A DNA stretch of 64,000 nucleotides from Paractinoplanes lichenicola (GTDB lineage Bacteria > Actinomycetota > Actinomycetes > Mycobacteriales > Micromonosporaceae): NCBI RefSeq assembly GCF_016785085.1, contig NZ_JAENHO010000016.1, forward strand, positions 62,001 to 126,000, written 5' to 3'. Position numbers and translations under genes: made by a program. Shown one piece after another: positions 60,384 through 64,000 of this stretch. Each line of letters opens with the position of its first letter. The stretch's first letter is position 1. The notes beneath the pieces were generated by a model that had not been told where the DNA came from, did not search any database, and saw only the letters and a program-made list of their open reading frames with translations.

Positions 60384-62309
60384 GTGGAACCAACAGTGGA
60401 GTACGCCCACGCGACGGGGGCGCTGAGCGGCATCTGGCTGCTCATCGCCATTCCGCTGGTCAGCGCCGCGATCTTGCTGTTCCTGGGCAAGCGGGCCGAC
60501 AAGTGGGGGCACTGGCTCGGCGTCCTCGCGGTGGCAGCCTCCTTCGTGCTTGGGTTGATCTTCTTCTTCAGCCTGCGCGGTCTCGACCCGGAACAGCGGT
60601 CGGCCGAGCTGAGCCTGTGGGACTTCATCGCCGTCGGCAATCTGCATGTCGACTTCGGGTTGCTGTTCGACCCGCTGGCCGGTGTCTTCGTCCTGCTGAT
60701 CACGGGCGTCGGATCGCTGATCCACCTGTACGCGGTCGGCTACATGGAGCACGACCCGGGCCGGCGGAAGTTCTTCGCCTACTTCAACCTCTTCGTCGCG
60801 GCGATGTTGCTGCTGGTCCTCGGCAACAACTACGTGATGCTCTACTTCGGCTGGGAGGGCGTGGGTCTCGCGTCGTACCTGCTGATCTCGTTCTGGTACA
60901 CCCGGCCGTCCGCGGCCACCGCCGGCAAGAAGGCGTTCCTGATGAACAGGGTCGGCGACGCCGGCCTGGCCATCGGCATCTTCATGATGTTCGCCACGCT
61001 CGGCACCACCCAGTACGACGAGGTCTTCGGCAACGTCAGCGCGCTCAGCTCGACCACCGTGCTGATCATGGGTCTGCTCCTGCTGCTGGGCGCGGCCGGC
61101 AAGTCCGGTCAGTTCCCGCTGCAGGCCTGGTTGCCCGACGCGATGGAGGGCCCGACCCCCGTCTCGGCCCTGATCCACGCGGCGACGATGGTGACCGCGG
61201 GCGTCTACCTGATCGCCCGCTCCAACGCGATCTTCACGGCGAACACCACGCTGCAGACGGTCGTGGTCAGCGTGGGCGCGCTCACGCTGCTGATCGGCTG
61301 CATCATCGGCGCCGCCAAGGACGACATCAAGCGGGTGCTGGCCTGGTCGACCGTGAGCCAGATCGGCTACATGTTCCTCGGCGTCGGGCTCGGCGGCGGG
61401 GCGTACGCGCTGGCGATCATCCACCTGTTGGCGCACGGCTTCTTCAAGGCCAACATGTTCCTCGGCGCGGGCTCGGTCATGCACGGCATGCACGACCAGG
61501 TCGACATCCGGCGCTTCGGCGGCCTGCGTAAATACATGAAGTGGACCTGGCTCACCTTCATGATGGGCTGGCTCGCGATCATCGGCATCCCGCCGCTGTC
61601 CGGCTACTTCTCCAAGGAACCGATCATCGCGGCGGCCTTCGAGCGCGGCGACTGGACGTCCTGGCTGTACGGCATGGCGGCCCTGCTCGGCGCCGGCCTG
61701 ACGGCGTTCTACATGACTCGCTTGTTCGTGCTGACCTTCCACGGCCCCGAGCGGTACACCGAGGACAACAAGCACCCGCACGAGTCGCCGTTCATCATGA
61801 CCGTGCCGCTGATGCTGCTGGCCCTCGGCTCGATCGGCGCCGGCTGGCTCATGTCGACCTCGGTGCCCGGCTGGCTCGAGCCAGTATTCGGCCCCGAGGA
61901 GGCGCACCATGAGGCGGTCATCCCGCACACGCTGATCCAGATCCTCGGCATCGTGATCTCGGTGGCGGGCGCGGGTCTGGCCTGGGCGATGTTCCGCCGG
62001 GGCACGGCCCTGCAGGAGCAGCCGGCCGGCGTGGTCGTCACCGCGGCCCGCCGCAACCTCTACACCGACGCGTTCAACGAGGCGGTGTTCGAGCGGCCCG
62101 GCATCTATCTGACCCGGGCGCTGGTCTACCTCGACAACCGGGGCATCGACGGTCTGGTCAACGGGATCGCGGCGGGGGTCGGCGGCAGTTCCGGCCGGCT
62201 CCGCAGGTTGCAGACCGGCTTCGTCCGCTCGTACGCCCTCTCCATGCTCACCGGTGCCGTCGTGGTCGTCGGCGCCTTCCTCGCGATCCAGCTTGGGTGG
62301 TTGGCGTGA
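60384..62309 (+). CDS. nuoL: NADH-quinone oxidoreductase subunit L
   Basis: This 641-residue antiporter-like subunit sits at the tip of the membrane arm and has the long lateral helix at its C-terminal end. Family blocks are FFAYFNLFVAAMLLLVLGNN, YFGWEGVGLASYLLISFWY near residue 155, GKSGQFPLQAWLPDAMEGPT near residue 235 and SALIHAATMVTAGVYLIAR after it, which include the proton-path Lys, Glu and His residues. Twelve bases separate it from nuoK; GTG 60384 has AAGGGG upstream. Confidence 0.97.
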   Translation: MEPTVEYAHATGALSGIWLLIAIPLVSAAILLFLGKRADKWGHWLGVLAVAASFVLGLIFFFSLRGLDPEQRSAELSLWDFIAVGNLHVDFGLLFDPLAGVFVLLITGVGSLIHLYAVGYMEHDPGRRKFFAYFNLFVAAMLLLVLGNNYVMLYFGWEGVGLASYLLISFWYTRPSAATAGKKAFLMNRVGDAGLAIGIFMMFATLGTTQYDEVFGNVSALSSTTVLIMGLLLLLGAAGKSGQFPLQAWLPDAMEGPTPVSALIHAATMVTAGVYLIARSNAIFTANTTLQTVVVSVGALTLLIGCIIGAAKDDIKRVLAWSTVSQIGYMFLGVGLGGGAYALAIIHLLAHGFFKANMFLGAGSVMHGMHDQVDIRRFGGLRKYMKWTWLTFMMGWLAIIGIPPLSGYFSKEPIIAAAFERGDWTSWLYGMAALLGAGLTAFYMTRLFVLTFHGPERYTEDNKHPHESPFIMTVPLMLLALGSIGAGWLMSTSVPGWLEPVFGPEEAHHEAVIPHTLIQILGIVISVAGAGLAWAMFRRGTALQEQPAGVVVTAARRNLYTDAFNEAVFERPGIYLTRALVYLDNRGIDGLVNGIAAGVGGSSGRLRRLQTGFVRSYALSMLTGAVVVVGAFLAIQLGWLA

Positions 62310-63847
62310 AAGACTTCCCGTTTCTCTCCATCCTGACCTTGCTGCCCCTGGTGGGCGCCATCGCGGTGGCGTTCATCCCCCGGCACAAGGCCGAGCTGGC
62401 CAAGACCGTGGCGTTCGCCTGGTCGCTGGTCGTGCTGGTGCTGAGCGTCCTCATGTGGATCGCCTTCCAGGTGGACGGTGACCGCTTCCAGTTCCGCGAG
62501 TCGTACGCCTGGATCCCGTCCTGGGACGCCCGGTTCACGTTCGCCGCCGACGGCATCGCGCTGGTCATGCTGATGCTGATCGCGATCCTGTTCCCGGTCG
62601 TGATCCTGGCGTCCTGGCACGACGTGGAGAAGAGCAACCGCTCCGCACCGGTCTACTTCGCGCTGCTGCTGGCCTTCGAGTTCACGATGATCGGCGTCTT
62701 CGCGGCCGCCGACATCTTCCTGTTCTACGTGTTCTTCGAGGTCATGCTGATCCCGATGTACTTCATCATCGGGTCGTTCGGCGGGCCGCGCCGCCAGTAC
62801 GCGGCGGTCAAGTTCTTCCTCTACAGCCTGGTCGGCGGTCTGTTCATGCTGGCCGCGGTGATCGGGCTGTGGGTGGTCGGCGGGCACACGTTCGACTGGG
62901 CCAAGCTGGCCGAGGCGGCCGGCTCGATCGATCAGGACACCGCGCGCTGGCTGTTCCTCGGCTTCTTCGTGGCGTTCGCGATCAAGGCGCCGTTCTTCCC
63001 GTTCCACACCTGGCTGCCGGACGCCGGTGGTGCGGCCCCGGCCGGCGCCGCGGCGCTGCTGGTCGGCGTGATGGACAAGGTCGGCACGTTCGGGATCCTG
63101 CGCTACTGCCTCTCGCTGTTCCCCGAGGCGTCCCGCTGGTTCGCGCCCGCCGCCTTGGTGCTCGGCGTCATCGGGATCATCTACGCCGCGCTGCTCGCGG
63201 TCGGCCAGAACGATCTCAAGCGCCTGGTGTCGTACACGTCGATCGCGCACTTCGGCTTCATCGGCATCGGCATCTTCGCGTTCACCACCCAGGCCGGCAC
63301 CGGCTCGGTGCTCTACATGGTCAACCACGGTCTCGCGACCGGTCTGCTGTTCATCGTGGTCGGCATGTTCGTCGCCCGCCGCGGCTCCAACCTGATCAGC
63401 GACTTCGGCGGCGCCGGCAAGCTCGTCCCGGTCCTGGCCGGGGTGTTCTTCTTCGCCGGTCTGGCGTCGCTGGCGCTGCCCGGCACGGCGCCGTTCATCA
63501 GCGAGTTCCTCGTGCTGATCGGCACCTTCACCGTGCACCCGGCGTACGCGGTGGTGGCCACGGCCGGCATCATCCTGGCCGCCGCCTACGTGCTCTGGAT
63601 GGTGCAGCGCACCACGCAGGGCACCCTCAATCCGGCCCTCACCGAGGTGCCGGAGATGAAGAAGGACATCACGCTTCGCGAGAAGGTCGTGGTGGCCCCG
63701 CTCATCCTGTTGATCATCCTGCTCGGCTTCTATCCCAAGCCGGTCACCGACGTGATCAACCCGGCGGTCCAGGCGACCATGCAGGACGTCGGCGTCGAGG
63801 ATCCGGGGCCGACGGCGGTCGTCGCTAACGAAAGGGTGGCGCGCTAG
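62306..63847 (+). CDS. nuoM: NADH-quinone oxidoreductase subunit M
   Basis: This 513-residue antiporter-like proton-pumping subunit has about 14 helices. Blocks are FLFYVFFEVMLIPMYFIIGSFGG near residue 140 with the conserved Glu, FAIKAPFFPFHTWLPDAGGAAP near residue 230, and YTSIAHFGFIGIGIFAF near residue 312. GTG 62306 overlaps the nuoL stop (GTGA). It is followed by nuoN after two bases. Confidence 0.97.
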   Translation: MKDFPFLSILTLLPLVGAIAVAFIPRHKAELAKTVAFAWSLVVLVLSVLMWIAFQVDGDRFQFRESYAWIPSWDARFTFAADGIALVMLMLIAILFPVVILASWHDVEKSNRSAPVYFALLLAFEFTMIGVFAAADIFLFYVFFEVMLIPMYFIIGSFGGPRRQYAAVKFFLYSLVGGLFMLAAVIGLWVVGGHTFDWAKLAEAAGSIDQDTARWLFLGFFVAFAIKAPFFPFHTWLPDAGGAAPAGAAALLVGVMDKVGTFGILRYCLSLFPEASRWFAPAALVLGVIGIIYAALLAVGQNDLKRLVSYTSIAHFGFIGIGIFAFTTQAGTGSVLYMVNHGLATGLLFIVVGMFVARRGSNLISDFGGAGKLVPVLAGVFFFAGLASLALPGTAPFISEFLVLIGTFTVHPAYAVVATAGIILAAAYVLWMVQRTTQGTLNPALTEVPEMKKDITLREKVVVAPLILLIILLGFYPKPVTDVINPAVQATMQDVGVEDPGPTAVVANERVAR

Positions 63848-63849
63848 CC

Positions 63850-64000
63850 ATGGAGGACCTCCAACTACCCAGCATCGACTACGGCGCGCTGTTGCCGATG
63901 CTGATCCTCTTCGGGGCGGCGTGCGTCGGCATCCTGATCGAGGTGTTCACGCCCCGCCGGTCCCGCAACCCGATCCAGCTGACCCTCGGCTTCCTCGCCG
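63850..64000 (+). CDS. nuoN: NADH-quinone oxidoreductase subunit N (3' end outside window)
   Basis: Fifty codons are visible before the window ends: MEDLQLPSIDYGALLPMLIL followed by a hydrophobic helix and a basic loop (FTPRRSRNPIQ). This matches the start of NuoN, the third antiporter-like subunit, and the position after nuoM is canonical. Confidence 0.93.
   Translation, partial: MEDLQLPSIDYGALLPMLILFGAACVGILIEVFTPRRSRNPIQLTLGFLA

Overview
The window is about 72% GC by eye. It uses GTG starts freely, packs genes with ATGA and GTGA overlaps, and carries actinobacterial signature genes: a BldC-type regulator, SigE-family ECF sigma factors, DUF4229, a class II HelD/HelR helicase, MenJ and the futalosine menaquinone route. 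This points to an actinomycete, most likely Micromonosporaceae (Actinoplanes- or Micromonospora-like). That assignment is inference from gene content.

Layout. 1-2213: end of a ResB/CcsB cytochrome c maturation pair. 2167-3105: a secreted protein. 3216-10453: the UbiD, UbiA and UbiX homologues of the late futalosine pathway (mqnL, mqnP, mqnM), interrupted by two tandem sigma factor/membrane-protein modules, then a BldC-like regulator and an Lrp regulator. 10516-17821 (minus strand): a glycolipid-binding-like protein, a DEAD-box RNA helicase, a giant proline-rich tail-anchored protein and a secreted NlpC/P60 hydrolase. 18040-19493: an MqnE-like protein that lacks the radical-SAM core, and two small membrane proteins. 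19500-22498: a cobalamin riboswitch and btuFCD. 22556-25960 (minus): a VOC protein and a four-gene ABC exporter operon with its own winged-helix regulator. 26429-28838: a GNAT acetyltransferase and a HelD/HelR helicase. 29038-31741: an ArsR regulator, an MFS pump and mqnA. 31799-44343: an assorted block with an LPXTG surface protein, methyltransferase, AraC/SDR pair, aldo-keto reductase, GH64 glucanase with lectin domain, a 30-bp minisatellite, peptidase E-like protein, cytidine deaminase-like protein, and a SWIM/SNF2 pair. 44701-49430: TetR, mqnC, a structured leader, menG, a small protein and menJ. 49501-64000: nuoA to nuoN, truncated at the window edge.

The unifying theme is respiration. 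MqnA, MqnC, the late prenylation/decarboxylation enzymes, MenG and MenJ make and mature menaquinone. Complex I (nuo) reduces it, and ResB/CcsB mature the c-type cytochromes further down the chain. A Rex-like operator sits just ahead of menJ-nuoA and would couple this block to the NADH/NAD+ ratio.

The most striking observation is the MqnE homologue at 18040-18708. It keeps the N- and C-terminal ends of aminofutalosine synthase but has lost the middle of the protein, including the CxxxCxxC iron-sulfur loop. Also notable are the duplicated sigma modules with near-identical leaderless promoters, a structured RNA candidate ahead of menG, and several clear operator palindromes next to regulator genes. 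No tRNA, rRNA, CRISPR array, insertion sequence or prophage was recognised.
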